Origin: Actinopolyspora halophila DSM 43834
Lineage (GTDB): Bacteria; Actinomycetota; Actinomycetes; Mycobacteriales; Pseudonocardiaceae
Direction: 5' to 3'
Length of the DNA: 64,000 nucleotides
Assembly: GCF_000371785.1 (NCBI RefSeq)
Contig: NZ_AQUI01000002.1
Span: 372,001-436,000, forward strand
The notes under the pieces were generated by a model that was not told where the DNA came from, ran no database searches, and saw nothing but the letters and a program-made list of their open reading frames with translations. This document shows positions 27,525 through 36,029 of this stretch, one piece after another. The position numbers and the translations under genes were made by a program. Position 1 is the first letter of the stretch. Each line of letters begins with the position of its first letter.

Positions 27525-29347
27525 GCTGCTGCTATGCGGTTGGACGTCAGCGTGCTGGCCCGTTTGCGCAGCACGTTGAGCTCCTCGAGCTTCTTCTTGA
27601 TCTCCCTGGCGCGCGCGTCCCTGTCCACGGCGTCCTGCTCTGCCATGCGCTTGGTGTCCTGGATGGATCGGCTTATTCTGATCTGGGCCTGCTCGGTGAT
27701 CCGGTTGCAGTGGTCGTGCAGGGTCTGGTGCATGTGGCGGATGGAGTCGCGTGCTTCTTTGTTGACCTGGAACACCACGTGCTCGACGTAGCGCTGCACC
27801 GCCGTGCGGGCTTCGGCCTGGCGGCGCTTCAGCCTGCTGTCCTTCTCCTCGTTGAGGCTCTTGCTGCCCAGCAGCAGCCCCGCGGATATGGAGACCACGT
27901 TCATCAGCGGCAGTCCCGCCATTCTGGTCATCAGGCCGAACATCAGCACACCGCCGTAGGACCCGCGCAGCCCGGTCAGGATCTGGTCCTTGCGCGGGAA
28001 GCCCGCGTTCTTCGGGGCCTTGGGTTCGGGGACCCGTTGTAGCGGATCGGGGACGGGGATCGGATCGCTGCTGGGCAGGCTCCGTACGTGTTCCCGGAGC
28101 AGCTCGTCGGAGACCTGTTCGGTTATCCGCTCTCTGCGCCGGTCCAGCCAGCCGAAGGTTTCCGCGACCGCCTCAGCCAGGCTCTCCTGCAGCCATTCCT
28201 CGAAGTCGTCCCACGTGGTTCCGGGGTCCGCCTCGTCCAGCGTCTCGTTGGCCTGGTGCAGCACGGCCCAACTGCGTTCCCTGAAGTCGTACTCGATGTC
28301 GGAGTACAGCTCCTGCACCGCGTCGGAGAGGGTCTTCTGCCAGCGTCCGGACAACCGCTTGAGGTCCTCGGCCCTGCGCTGCGCGCTCTCCAGCTCCAGC
28401 AGGGTCTCGGTGGCCGTCCGGGGGCTCTGGTTGTTGAGCTCCTCGCGGAGGGAGTTGGTGATCTGGTCGATCGCCTCGGTCACGTTGTGCGCCACGAGCT
28501 TGCGGGTGAGCTGTTCGTGGGCGCTGGCCATCTCCTTGCGGAGGTAGTCCAGCAGCGGCGGGAAACCGGACTCGGTGTTGAGGTCCTGGTTCTTCTCGCG
28601 CATGGCGCGGGAGCGGATCTTGGAGGAGACCGTGAATATCTTGCACGCGATGCCCGCGTTGGCGAGGTGCTTGCGGTTGAGCTCGACGATCCGGCGCCAG
28701 TCGGGCACGAAGTCCGTCTTGGGTTGCACGAGTGCGATGTTCGGGCACATCGAGGTCACTCTGCGCAGGAAGTTCAGCTCGTTGGTCGTCAGTTCCTGCG
28801 TCGCGTCCGAGACCATGAGCAGCGCGTCGGCTTCCGCGACGGCGGCTTCGGTGATCGTGCCCAGCGAGCTGACCGCTCCGCCGACGGCGGGGGTGTCCAT
28901 GAGGGCGAGCCCGTTCTCCAGCAGGGCGCGGGGCAGCCCTACCTCGGTCCTGCTGACGGAGCGGCCGTTGTGCACGGCCCTGTCCAGCTCGTCGTGCAGC
29001 TGGTCCACCGATACCGGAAGTCTGTCGCCTCCGACCGCGCTCTGCGTGGTCTCCTGCTCGACGAGCTGTGCCGATGGCTCGGAGGAGTGTCGCACGACGG
29101 TAGGAACGGTGGTGCTCACGTTCTCGCCCGTGGCACAGACGGGCGCGTTGACCAGAGAGTTGATCAGCTCGCTCTTGCCCTGCTCGGGCTCGCCGACGAC
29201 GAGAACGAGCTGGGCGGGATCGAGCACCCGGCTGCGGATCTGTCGTAATCGGTTTCCCAGATCCGTCCGCTGCGCCTCGGCACACTCGGCCTCCGCGCGG
29301 TCGATGAGTTCCACGAGTGCCGTTTCGATCACGTTGGGATTGTGCAC
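27521..29347 (-). CDS. iniA: Dynamin-like GTPase IniA
   Basis: A 608-residue dynamin-like GTPase. P-loop GEPEQGKS at residues 52-59; switch STTVPTVV; G3 LMDTPAVGG (about 150); G4-like VQPKTDFVPDW. A long helical middle domain follows. A hydrophobic hairpin near residues 475-510 (MFGLMTRMAGLPLM and VVSISAGLLLGS) is suited to inserting into membrane as the paddle of bacterial dynamins. The C-terminus is a coiled-coil-like basic stretch. The start ATG at 29347 lies about 350 bases after iniB. It probably remodels or repairs the cytoplasmic membrane under envelope stress. Confidence 0.9.
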   Translation of the reverse strand: MHNPNVIETALVELIDRAEAECAEAQRTDLGNRLRQIRSRVLDPAQLVLVVGEPEQGKSELINSLVNAPVCATGENVSTTVPTVVRHSSEPSAQLVEQETTQSAVGGDRLPVSVDQLHDELDRAVHNGRSVSRTEVGLPRALLENGLALMDTPAVGGAVSSLGTITEAAVAEADALLMVSDATQELTTNELNFLRRVTSMCPNIALVQPKTDFVPDWRRIVELNRKHLANAGIACKIFTVSSKIRSRAMREKNQDLNTESGFPPLLDYLRKEMASAHEQLTRKLVAHNVTEAIDQITNSLREELNNQSPRTATETLLELESAQRRAEDLKRLSGRWQKTLSDAVQELYSDIEYDFRERSWAVLHQANETLDEADPGTTWDDFEEWLQESLAEAVAETFGWLDRRRERITEQVSDELLREHVRSLPSSDPIPVPDPLQRVPEPKAPKNAGFPRKDQILTGLRGSYGGVLMFGLMTRMAGLPLMNVVSISAGLLLGSKSLNEEKDSRLKRRQAEARTAVQRYVEHVVFQVNKEARDSIRHMHQTLHDHCNRITEQAQIRISRSIQDTKRMAEQDAVDRDARAREIKKKLEELNVLRKRASTLTSNRIAAA

Positions 29348-29695
29348 GGCTACACGATCGGAGGAAAAATCGGCCAGCCAGAACTACGGAGCGTTGAGTG
29401 AGAAGTTCAACTCGAGTAACCGGAGCACGAGTGTCCGGGACCGCGCTGTCCGGGTCTCGTGCGCTCGGTGCGGTGGTGCAACCGGGGTGGTTTTTCGTGT
29501 CACACCGGGGTGTGGGCGAGCGGGATGCCGACGCCCGCGAGCGCGTCACCGCGGCTTCGGTCGGTGACCGCCGGATTCCGTGGAGAGAGGGGGCACACGG
29601 AACCCGGCGGTCCTGCCCGCTCAGGTCAGAGCACACTCACGGCGGTGCCGTGTTTTCGGAAACCGTTCGCGGTGACCGCTCGGTATCCGGGTGGA
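29348..29695. other. Gene-free interval between iniB and iniA
   Basis: Holds no convincing ORF. Small hairpins are visible (CACACCGGGGTGTG near 29502 and CACGGC-GGT-GCCGTG followed by TTTT at about 29638-29656 on the plus strand). These could separate iniB mRNA from iniAC or mark a processing site. Whether iniA has its own promoter here is not clear. Confidence 0.4.
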
Positions 29696-30649
29696 TCAGA
29701 GCGCGTCCAGCGGCAGGTCCGAGGTGACGCCCCCGACGACGCCCTCGGCCTCGTTGACCACGCCGCCGACCGCGCCTCCGGCGACACCGTCCAGCGTGCC
29801 GGTGGCACCGTCCAGCGTGTTGCCGACCGCGCCGGTGGCACCGTCCAGCGTGGAGCCCTCCGTGACGTTGCTCGCGGTGGTGTCCACGGTGCTGGTCGCG
29901 TCGTCCAGCGTGCTGTTCACGGTGCCGAGCGCGGCGCCGCCCGCGCCGACGGCGGCGTCCCCGGCGGTGTCCACCGTGCTGTCGACCGTGCCCAGGGCGC
30001 CGTCGACCGTGCCGCCGACGGTGTCGCCGGCCGTGTCCACGGTGCCGCCGACCGTGTTGCCCACGACGCCGACGGCGTTGTTGGCGACGTCGTTACCGCT
30101 GGCGACGTCGTGCACGTTGATCAGGTTGTTGGAGTCCTGGTTCTCGACGTTGCTGTCGACGTCGATGCTGGTCTCCTGACCCTGCTGCTGGTTCTGCGCC
30201 ATCTCCTGGTCGACGTCGCCGTCGGAGGAGAAGTTGGCTGCGGGGGAGTTGTCCACGCTCATGGTTTCCGTCGCTTCCTGTTGCTCGTTGTTCTGTCCGG
30301 GTTCGAGCTGGTTGATCGCGACGTGCTGCGTACTCGCCGTGAACGTGTCGACGCTGGGCTGTGCGGTCCGGCCGTATTCGGTCACGACGTCGGCCGGCGC
30401 GTAGTCCAGCATGAGTGACGAGGCGTGCAGCACCTGCGTCGCGTTCAAGTCCCCCAGGCCGGCGTTGTCCAGCGTGCCGCGTGGATCGGCGTCGAACGCC
30501 GAACGCGTCTCCGGGTTGCCGACGAGGCGGGTCAGGAATTCCTGGAGCGTCGGTTGTCCCGGGGCGGCTGCCTGCGAGGCGACCGGTTCTGGGGTGGGGA
30601 ACTCGGAATCGTCTCGCCCAGTGGCCTGCTCCGGCTGTGCGTTCGGCAT
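29696..30649 (-). CDS. iniB: IniB-like repeat protein
   Basis: A 317-residue acidic protein. The N-terminal domain (LQEFLTRLVGNPETRSAFDADP, then GTLDNAGLGDLNATQVLHASSL) is the IniB N-terminal domain. The middle is Gln/Asn-rich. The C-terminal 170 residues are imperfect repeats of the kind GNTVGGTVDTAGDTVGGTVD and GALGTVDSTVDTAGD, low-complexity and Gly/Thr/Val/Asp-rich. There is no signal peptide. IniB of mycobacteria has a similar Gly-rich tail and is the first gene of iniBAC. Its biochemical role is unknown. It is divergent from the Hsp70-like gene across a 300-base control region. Confidence 0.82.
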   Translation of the reverse strand: MPNAQPEQATGRDDSEFPTPEPVASQAAAPGQPTLQEFLTRLVGNPETRSAFDADPRGTLDNAGLGDLNATQVLHASSLMLDYAPADVVTEYGRTAQPSVDTFTASTQHVAINQLEPGQNNEQQEATETMSVDNSPAANFSSDGDVDQEMAQNQQQGQETSIDVDSNVENQDSNNLINVHDVASGNDVANNAVGVVGNTVGGTVDTAGDTVGGTVDGALGTVDSTVDTAGDAAVGAGGAALGTVNSTLDDATSTVDTTASNVTEGSTLDGATGAVGNTLDGATGTLDGVAGGAVGGVVNEAEGVVGGVTSDLPLDAL

Positions 30650-30789
30650 CGCTGGCGTTCTCCTGAACTCAAGCCGTAGGTGGCCCGCTGCTAGGGCGAG
30701 GTGACCGATCCCCTTGTTCCTTGCCCATCAAGTTACGGCGGGGAACGGGGGGCGCCCATCGGGAGCCACTCCTAGTTATTGGTGAACCT

Positions 30790-30823
30790 GTTAGGGGACC
30801 TTGATGTGTCACTCGTTAGGGGA
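30790..30823. promoter_or_regulatory. Direct repeats GTTAGGGGA in iniB/Hsp70-like divergent region
   Basis: GTTAGGGGA occurs at 30790-30798 and 30815-30823, 25 bases apart, inside an unusually AT-rich section of the 301-base region 30650-30950. The spacing places both on nearly the same helix face. They are candidate sites for the IniR-like regulator encoded nearby. On the iniB side, TAACTA is a possible -10. Confidence 0.5.
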
Positions 30824-30950
30824 TCAATGGGACGGGTCACATCTTTGCGTAATTGAGTCCGCGCTAGGTTGGACCGGCGGGCTTTCCGGGCGAACCCCGT
30901 GTGATCGTCCTGTGACAGGAAGTGTGGCCGGGTAGGCCGGAAGGGATGGC

Positions 30951-32444
30951 ATGCCTTACGTTCTCGGGGTTCATCTGGGTACGAGCACGACCTCGGCCGC
31001 TGTGATGGGCAGAAACGGCGGACGTTGGACGCAGGCGGCACCGTTTCCGCTCGGGGCCACGCGTCCCGCCGTGCCGAGCGTCGTGGCTCGATCGCCGGAT
31101 GGTGGGTACTTGGCGGGAGAGGCCGCCGCCGCGAAACAGGCGGAGTCACACGAATGGGGTTGTTCCGGTTTCGTCTCCGCCCTGGGCGAGGACGCGCCGT
31201 TGCTCCTCGGCGGCGAATTCGTGCACGCGCACCGGCTGGCGGCCACGATGATCGAGTGGGTGGCCGACCAGGTGGCACACCGGCACGGACATCCGGCCGA
31301 GCACATCGCCGTCACGCACAGCTCGGCCTGGGGGCCCCACCGGACGCATCTGCTGCACCTGGCGCTCGCCGAACTGGGACTGACCGACGTCACCCTCATG
31401 TCGGAGCCGCTGGCCGTGGCCGTGGACTACGTGACCAGGCAACGCGTTCCGAACGGCGGGTCGATCGCCGTCGGGAACCTGGGAGGCAGCGGTTCCAGCG
31501 CCGCCGTGCTGCGCAAGGACGAGCCGCACGAATCGGACGGCACCGCGCGTGGGCCGGGGTCGGGACTGGAGTTCCTCGGAACCCCCGTGGACTCGGGCGA
31601 ACCCGCGGGGTCCGATCTGGACGACCTGGTGCTCGAGCGTGTCCGTACCGATTTCGGGGACTCCCTGGGGCGTCTCGATCCGACCGAACCACGGGACCGC
31701 GGCGCCGCGATTCGGTTGCGGGCGGAGTGCTCCAAGGCCAAGGAGGAGCTCTCCCACCGGGAGTCGAGCCGGGTGAACGTGCTGCTTCCCGCGAGTTCCG
31801 GGGAAGTACCGCTGGCCCGCGCCCACTACGAGCGGCTCGCGCGTCCGTACCTGGAGTGGCTCCCCGAGATGCTGGTCCAGGCCGTCCAGTCGGCCTCGAT
31901 GAGTCCTGAGGACCTCGAAGCCGTCGTGCTGGCCGGGGGGCCCGCCCGGACTCCGTTGTTGCGGAATCTTGTCCAACAGCGTCTTTACGAGACACTGCCC
32001 GGGCTGGAAACAATCGAGTCACCGGTGCGGGTGGACGGATCGCCCGAACTCGTGGCCGCGCGCGGTGCGGCGTGCTGGGCGGCGGAGGCGCTGTCGGCGG
32101 CAACCGATCGTGCCGTGGCCGGGGCGGAGACGAGTGTGCTGATGCGTGTGGGCGACAGGGAGGACGATTCCCCTTCCGCGTCTCCCGATGAGTACGATGT
32201 GGACGGATTGGAGGCGGTGATCGACGATGTGTCCTCGGATTCCACCGCCGAGCCACCACGACCGCCGGTGGAAGTCGAGCCGATGCACATCGAACCCCCT
32301 CCGCAGCGAAAAGCCCTCAAGGTCGTCAAGTTGTCGCTGGCGGCACTGCTGATCATTTTCGGGCTGGTGATGACGATCGTGCAGGGCTTCGGCGAGAGCC
32401 AACAAACCGCACCTCCGGGAGTAATGCAACAGCTCGACAAGTGA
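30951..32444 (+). CDS. Hsp70-like ATPase with C-terminal membrane anchor
   Basis: A 497-residue protein of the actin-like ATPase superfamily. Phosphate-1 motif GVHLGTSTTSAAVM lies at the N-terminus. The phosphate-2 region is AVGNLGGSGSSAAVL, with Asn where DnaK has Asp. The adenosine motif is VVLAGGPARTPLLRNL (about residues 325-340). There is no substrate-binding domain. Instead an acidic linker leads to one transmembrane helix near residues 462-482 (LSLAALLIIFGLVMTIV). The ATG is preceded by GGAAGGG. It is divergent from iniB and followed by the LuxR-type regulator, so a role in sensing or supporting the envelope-stress module is inferred. It could be an ATP-binding scaffold rather than a chaperone. 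Confidence 0.82.
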   Translation: MPYVLGVHLGTSTTSAAVMGRNGGRWTQAAPFPLGATRPAVPSVVARSPDGGYLAGEAAAAKQAESHEWGCSGFVSALGEDAPLLLGGEFVHAHRLAATMIEWVADQVAHRHGHPAEHIAVTHSSAWGPHRTHLLHLALAELGLTDVTLMSEPLAVAVDYVTRQRVPNGGSIAVGNLGGSGSSAAVLRKDEPHESDGTARGPGSGLEFLGTPVDSGEPAGSDLDDLVLERVRTDFGDSLGRLDPTEPRDRGAAIRLRAECSKAKEELSHRESSRVNVLLPASSGEVPLARAHYERLARPYLEWLPEMLVQAVQSASMSPEDLEAVVLAGGPARTPLLRNLVQQRLYETLPGLETIESPVRVDGSPELVAARGAACWAAEALSAATDRAVAGAETSVLMRVGDREDDSPSASPDEYDVDGLEAVIDDVSSDSTAEPPRPPVEVEPMHIEPPPQRKALKVVKLSLAALLIIFGLVMTIVQGFGESQQTAPPGVMQQLDK

Positions 32445-32520
32445 TCTCCGTCGTACGGGCGAAGCGGAAACAGCACGCGCAGCCCGAACACCGAATACCG
32501 CTCACCGATTGGGACCGTTC

Positions 32521-35097
32521 GTGAACCACCCCAGCGCCACACGGCCCGCGCCGGACGCGGGGTCCGCGCACCACCCGTGGGAGGTCGTCCAACCGCGCGC
32601 GGCGGAAGGACTTCGGGAAGAGATAGCCGCCAATCCGTCCAAACCGGTCACCGCCGTCGTGCGCGGCGTCGGTGGAAGCGGAAAGACGACGCTGCTGACC
32701 CGGCTGGCCCGGATCTACCGGGAGGTGGGCGTTGCGGTGCACGATTCGGTGAATGCCGCGCTCGCGGAGCCGGATCCGGGACGGACGGCGCTGCTGCTCG
32801 ACGACGCCCATCTGCTGAGCGAGAGCACGCTGCGCGAGCTGCTCCCACCGGTATCCGGTGGGCCGGTGCGGGTGGTCCTGACCTGCCGCCCGTGGCCGTG
32901 CCCCGAACCCTTGTCCGAGTTGATCGCGGTGTTCGGCCGCAACCGCCCCGTGGTCTCCCTCGGTGAGCTGAGCTCCGGCGAGATCGGTGAGCAGCTGCGG
33001 CGGATGTCCGGGTTCTCGTACGAGCCCGACACCGTCGAGCGGATCCGCGCGTTCAGCGGAGGAGTTCCCGCGCTGGTGGGGCAGACCCTGGAGGCGTGCG
33101 ATCCGCGCGAGCTCGCCGAACCGGAGGAGGTGCGGTTGCCCCGGCTGGTGCTCGACCGGTTCGGGGAGGAACTGGGTGCGCTGAACGAGCTCGCGCGCCG
33201 TTGCCTGACCGCCCTCGCCGTCGGCGGGACCACGCACCCGGTGCTGCTCGGCACCGTGCTCGACGCGGAGTCGACCGAGATCGCTCCCGCGCTGGAGGAG
33301 CTGCGCGCGGCGGGCCTGCTGGACGAGTTGGACACTCCTCACCCGTTCGTGCGGAACGCCGTGCTCGCGCTCACTTCCTGGGAGAGGAGGTTGGCCGTGC
33401 TGCGCGTGCTCGTGCGCAACCAGCTCGACCGCGCGGGGCCCGTTTCGCGGTTGATGTGCCCACTGCTCGGCACCGATCCCGCCCTGCCCACCGACCCGGT
33501 CCTCGCCTCCGGGTTCGAGGCGGCAGGCCGCGAGGTGCTGTTCGACTCTCCCGAGTTGGCCGTGCGCATGTTCGACTCCGCCGTGGCGACCGGTTCGCCC
33601 GCCGTTTCGGTGGCCGCGCGCAGGGCCAGGGCAGTGGCCATGCGCGGAGGGCTCGACGAGGCGGTGCGCACCGCCGACCGGGTCATCGTGGACGAGTCCG
33701 CACCGGAGCGGGATCTGGCCATCAGGGTTTCGGCGACGGTGTTGGCCCACCGGGGGCTGCCCGAGCGTTCCGCGGAGCTGTGCCGTTGGTCGGCGCGTCA
33801 TGTCCCCTGGGCAGGGGATACGGCCTTCGCCGTGCTGGGGCTGGTCGACACCGGACGGATCGCCGAGGCGGGAGAGCTGCTGCGCGACTGGCCGGACACG
33901 GGGCCGCCGACTTCGGTCTCCGGAGCGGGGGAGCAGCTCGCTCGCGGGTTGTACGACTCGGTCACCGGATCGGCCTCCGAGGCGCTCTCGACGTTGGTGC
34001 GCTCGGCCTCGCTGGCCGAGCCCGTCGGGGAGGAACTGCTGGCGCCGGACACACCCGCCGCTGCGGCTGCCACGGTCGCCATTCACTGCGGCGAGTTCGA
34101 CGTGGCCGAATCCGTGCTGGGCAGGGCGCTCGCCGCCGATACGGGAGGCCCGCTGGCACGGGGGCGACACCGGCTGCTCGCGGTTTGGTTACCGCTGCTG
34201 AAGGGCGACACCACGACGGCACGACGTGAACTGGCCCGGGTGGTCGACGATCCGGCCACGTTGCCCGCCAGGGACAGGCTCGTGGCGATCGCGCTGGATG
34301 CGGGGATCGCCAGCAGGGACAACGACATGTCGACTCTGGAGCGCGCGGTGTTCCGGGCGCGTAAGGCCGTTGCCGAGCACCCGGCCGACCTGTTCGCCCT
34401 GCTGCCGCTGAGCGAGTTGGCCGTGGCGGCGGCGCGGCTGCGCGACCGGGACTGGTTGTTGCCGCAGCTGCGCGAGGCACACGAGCTGTTGGACAGGCTC
34501 GACGAACCTCCGCTGTGGGCGGCTCCGCTGTACTGGAGGGAGCTGCAGGCGGCGATCGTGCTGGAGGAGCGTGAGCGGGCCGCCGAGCACGCGGCCGCGC
34601 TCGCGCGGATGTCCGGGCGCGGCCAGTTCGTCACCGCGCTGTCCGAGGCGGCCGAGGTGTGGCTGCGGTTGCTGGACGGGGACGTGGACGACGAGCTGGT
34701 CCGGCGAACCGCCCGCGGGCTGTGCGGAGTGGGGCTGGTGTGGGACGGCGCCGGACTGGCCGGACAGGCGGCCATCCGCACGACCGACCGGCGCGTGATG
34801 CTCTCCCTGCTCGAGTGCGCCCGTTCCCTGCAGGGCAAAAGCCCCCGTCCGTACCGGCATCCGGCCGACGGCACGAGCGGTGTCGGCCCCTCGGGTGGCG
34901 AGGGGGAGTTGTTGAGTGAGCGGGAGCGCGAAGTGGCCGAGCTCGTGCTGGGCGGGATGACCTACAAGCAGGTGGGGCAGCGCCTGTTCATCTCGGCCAA
35001 GACCGTCGAGCACCACGTCGGCAGGATCAAGCAGCGGCTGGACTGCTCGACCCGCGAGGAGCTGCTCGCGCGGCTGCGCTCCTTGCTGGGGCAGTGA
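32521..35097 (+). CDS. Large ATP-binding LuxR regulator, IniR-like
   Basis: About 858 residues, cytoplasmic. The N-terminal STAND/AAA-type NTPase has Walker A RGVGGSGKTT (near residue 45) and Walker B TALLLDDAH. A helical repeat-rich middle resembles the TPR-like region of MalT/LAL regulators. The C-terminal LuxR helix-turn-helix is LSEREREVAELVLGGMTYKQ followed by SAKTVEHHVGRIKQRL. In M. tuberculosis, Rv3039c-independent work places an ATPase-type regulator IniR (Rv0339c, about 830 residues) beside iniBAC; length, domain order and context match here. GTG 32521 is chosen; TTG 32509 is also in frame, and neither has a strong ribosome site. Confidence 0.78.
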   Translation: MNHPSATRPAPDAGSAHHPWEVVQPRAAEGLREEIAANPSKPVTAVVRGVGGSGKTTLLTRLARIYREVGVAVHDSVNAALAEPDPGRTALLLDDAHLLSESTLRELLPPVSGGPVRVVLTCRPWPCPEPLSELIAVFGRNRPVVSLGELSSGEIGEQLRRMSGFSYEPDTVERIRAFSGGVPALVGQTLEACDPRELAEPEEVRLPRLVLDRFGEELGALNELARRCLTALAVGGTTHPVLLGTVLDAESTEIAPALEELRAAGLLDELDTPHPFVRNAVLALTSWERRLAVLRVLVRNQLDRAGPVSRLMCPLLGTDPALPTDPVLASGFEAAGREVLFDSPELAVRMFDSAVATGSPAVSVAARRARAVAMRGGLDEAVRTADRVIVDESAPERDLAIRVSATVLAHRGLPERSAELCRWSARHVPWAGDTAFAVLGLVDTGRIAEAGELLRDWPDTGPPTSVSGAGEQLARGLYDSVTGSASEALSTLVRSASLAEPVGEELLAPDTPAAAAATVAIHCGEFDVAESVLGRALAADTGGPLARGRHRLLAVWLPLLKGDTTTARRELARVVDDPATLPARDRLVAIALDAGIASRDNDMSTLERAVFRARKAVAEHPADLFALLPLSELAVAAARLRDRDWLLPQLREAHELLDRLDEPPLWAAPLYWRELQAAIVLEERERAAEHAAALARMSGRGQFVTALSEAAEVWLRLLDGDVDDELVRRTARGLCGVGLVWDGAGLAGQAAIRTTDRRVMLSLLECARSLQGKSPRPYRHPADGTSGVGPSGGEGELLSEREREVAELVLGGMTYKQVGQRLFISAKTVEHHVGRIKQRLDCSTREELLARLRSLLGQ

Positions 35098-35117
35098 TCG
35101 TCCGGCTCACCCGGCAA

Positions 35118-35140
35118 GCACGACGTCCCCGCTGTCGTGC
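35118..35140 (+). terminator. Hairpin after LuxR-type gene
   Basis: GCACGAC and GTCGTGC form a seven-base stem with a nine-base loop, 20 bases after the regulator stop. Weak but well placed. Confidence 0.45.
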
Positions 35141-35275
35141 CCGCACTCGCTTTGCCGCTCTGGCAAATGTTTTTGTCGTTCTGGCGCCGGTGCGGGCAGC
35201 TTGGTGTCGGAAGGGCCACGGACCCCCGGCGGGTCCGTCGGCCACCGGATCCAGGAGACCGGAGGCGAGAACGAC

Positions 35276-35881
35276 ATGGACGCGCAGTTCTGGGACGACA
35301 AGTACGGCAGCAGCGAACGGCTCTTCAGTGGTGACGTCAACGGAGTGCTCGCCACCGAGGCCGTCGACCTGCCGCCCGGGCAGGCGCTCGACGTGGGATG
35401 CGGTGAAGGTGCCGACGCGCTCTGGCTGGCTCGACGCGACTGGCGGGTCACCGCGGTCGACGTCTCCAGCGTCGCCCTGCGACGCGCCGCCGCCGCCACG
35501 GACGCGGATCTCGCCGACCGTGTGTCCTGGGCCCGGGGAGACCTGGTCGGCACGCCACCTCCGGAGGGCGCGTTCGACCTGGTGTCAGTGCAGTACTTCC
35601 CGCTGCCGCAGCAGCCGGACCACGCCGCGCTGCGCGGCCTGCTGGCCGCCGTCGCACCCGGCGGCACCCTGCTCGTCGGCAGCCACGACCTCGCCGACCT
35701 GCCCCCGGATCGGGATCACGGCTTCGCCCCCGGCGACTACTACCAGCCCGCCGACATCGCCGGGTGCCTCGACGGGGACTGGGCAGTGCTGGTCAACGAA
35801 ACCCGCCCGCGAACCGCTCCGCCGCCCGCGGGCACGCATCACACCCACGACGTGGTGCTGCGGGCACGACGCCTGCGGTGA
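35276..35881 (+). CDS. SAM-dependent methyltransferase
   Basis: A 201-residue class I methyltransferase. It begins FWDDKYGSSERLFSGDVN, has the SAM-binding motif ALDVGCGEGADALWLARR at about residues 38-55, then VTAVDVSSVALRRAA and the motif II/III region FDLVSVQYFPLP. The form resembles TehB/thiopurine-type small methyltransferases. ATG 35276 has GGAGGCGAG upstream. The substrate is unknown. A palindrome module lies directly after it. Confidence 0.82.
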   Translation: MDAQFWDDKYGSSERLFSGDVNGVLATEAVDLPPGQALDVGCGEGADALWLARRDWRVTAVDVSSVALRRAAAATDADLADRVSWARGDLVGTPPPEGAFDLVSVQYFPLPQQPDHAALRGLLAAVAPGGTLLVGSHDLADLPPDRDHGFAPGDYYQPADIAGCLDGDWAVLVNETRPRTAPPPAGTHHTHDVVLRARRLR

Positions 35882-35927
35882 ACGGTGCCACCGGTTCGTG
35901 CGGGCGGACGAGCGCCGCGTGGTGGGA

Positions 35928-35985
35928 CGTTTCGCGCGAAACGGTCACTCCGGAACGGCTCCGGAAAGGACGTTTCGCGCGAAAC
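35928..35985. repeat. Paired parS-like palindrome module, copy B
   Basis: CGTTTCGCGCGAAACG (35928-35943), then CCGGA-acggc-TCCGG (35950-35964), then a second CGTTTCGCGCGAAAC (35971-35985). Copy A at 7524-7583 shares order, spacing and flanking words (GGTCACTC versus GTTCACTC; GGAAAGGACG versus AGAAAGAACG). The middle stem keeps pairing while its sequence differs, which suggests that structure is conserved. It lies between convergent genes. Confidence 0.65.
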
Positions 35986-36029
35986 CGCGCGTATCCCGCC
36001 GTGACATCCGCGAGCGGGTCGACGCGGCT

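Noticed and set aside
29502-29515. CACACC-GG-GGTGTG hairpin between iniA and iniB
   Set aside because: Short, GC-rich and no T-run; expected by chance in this composition.
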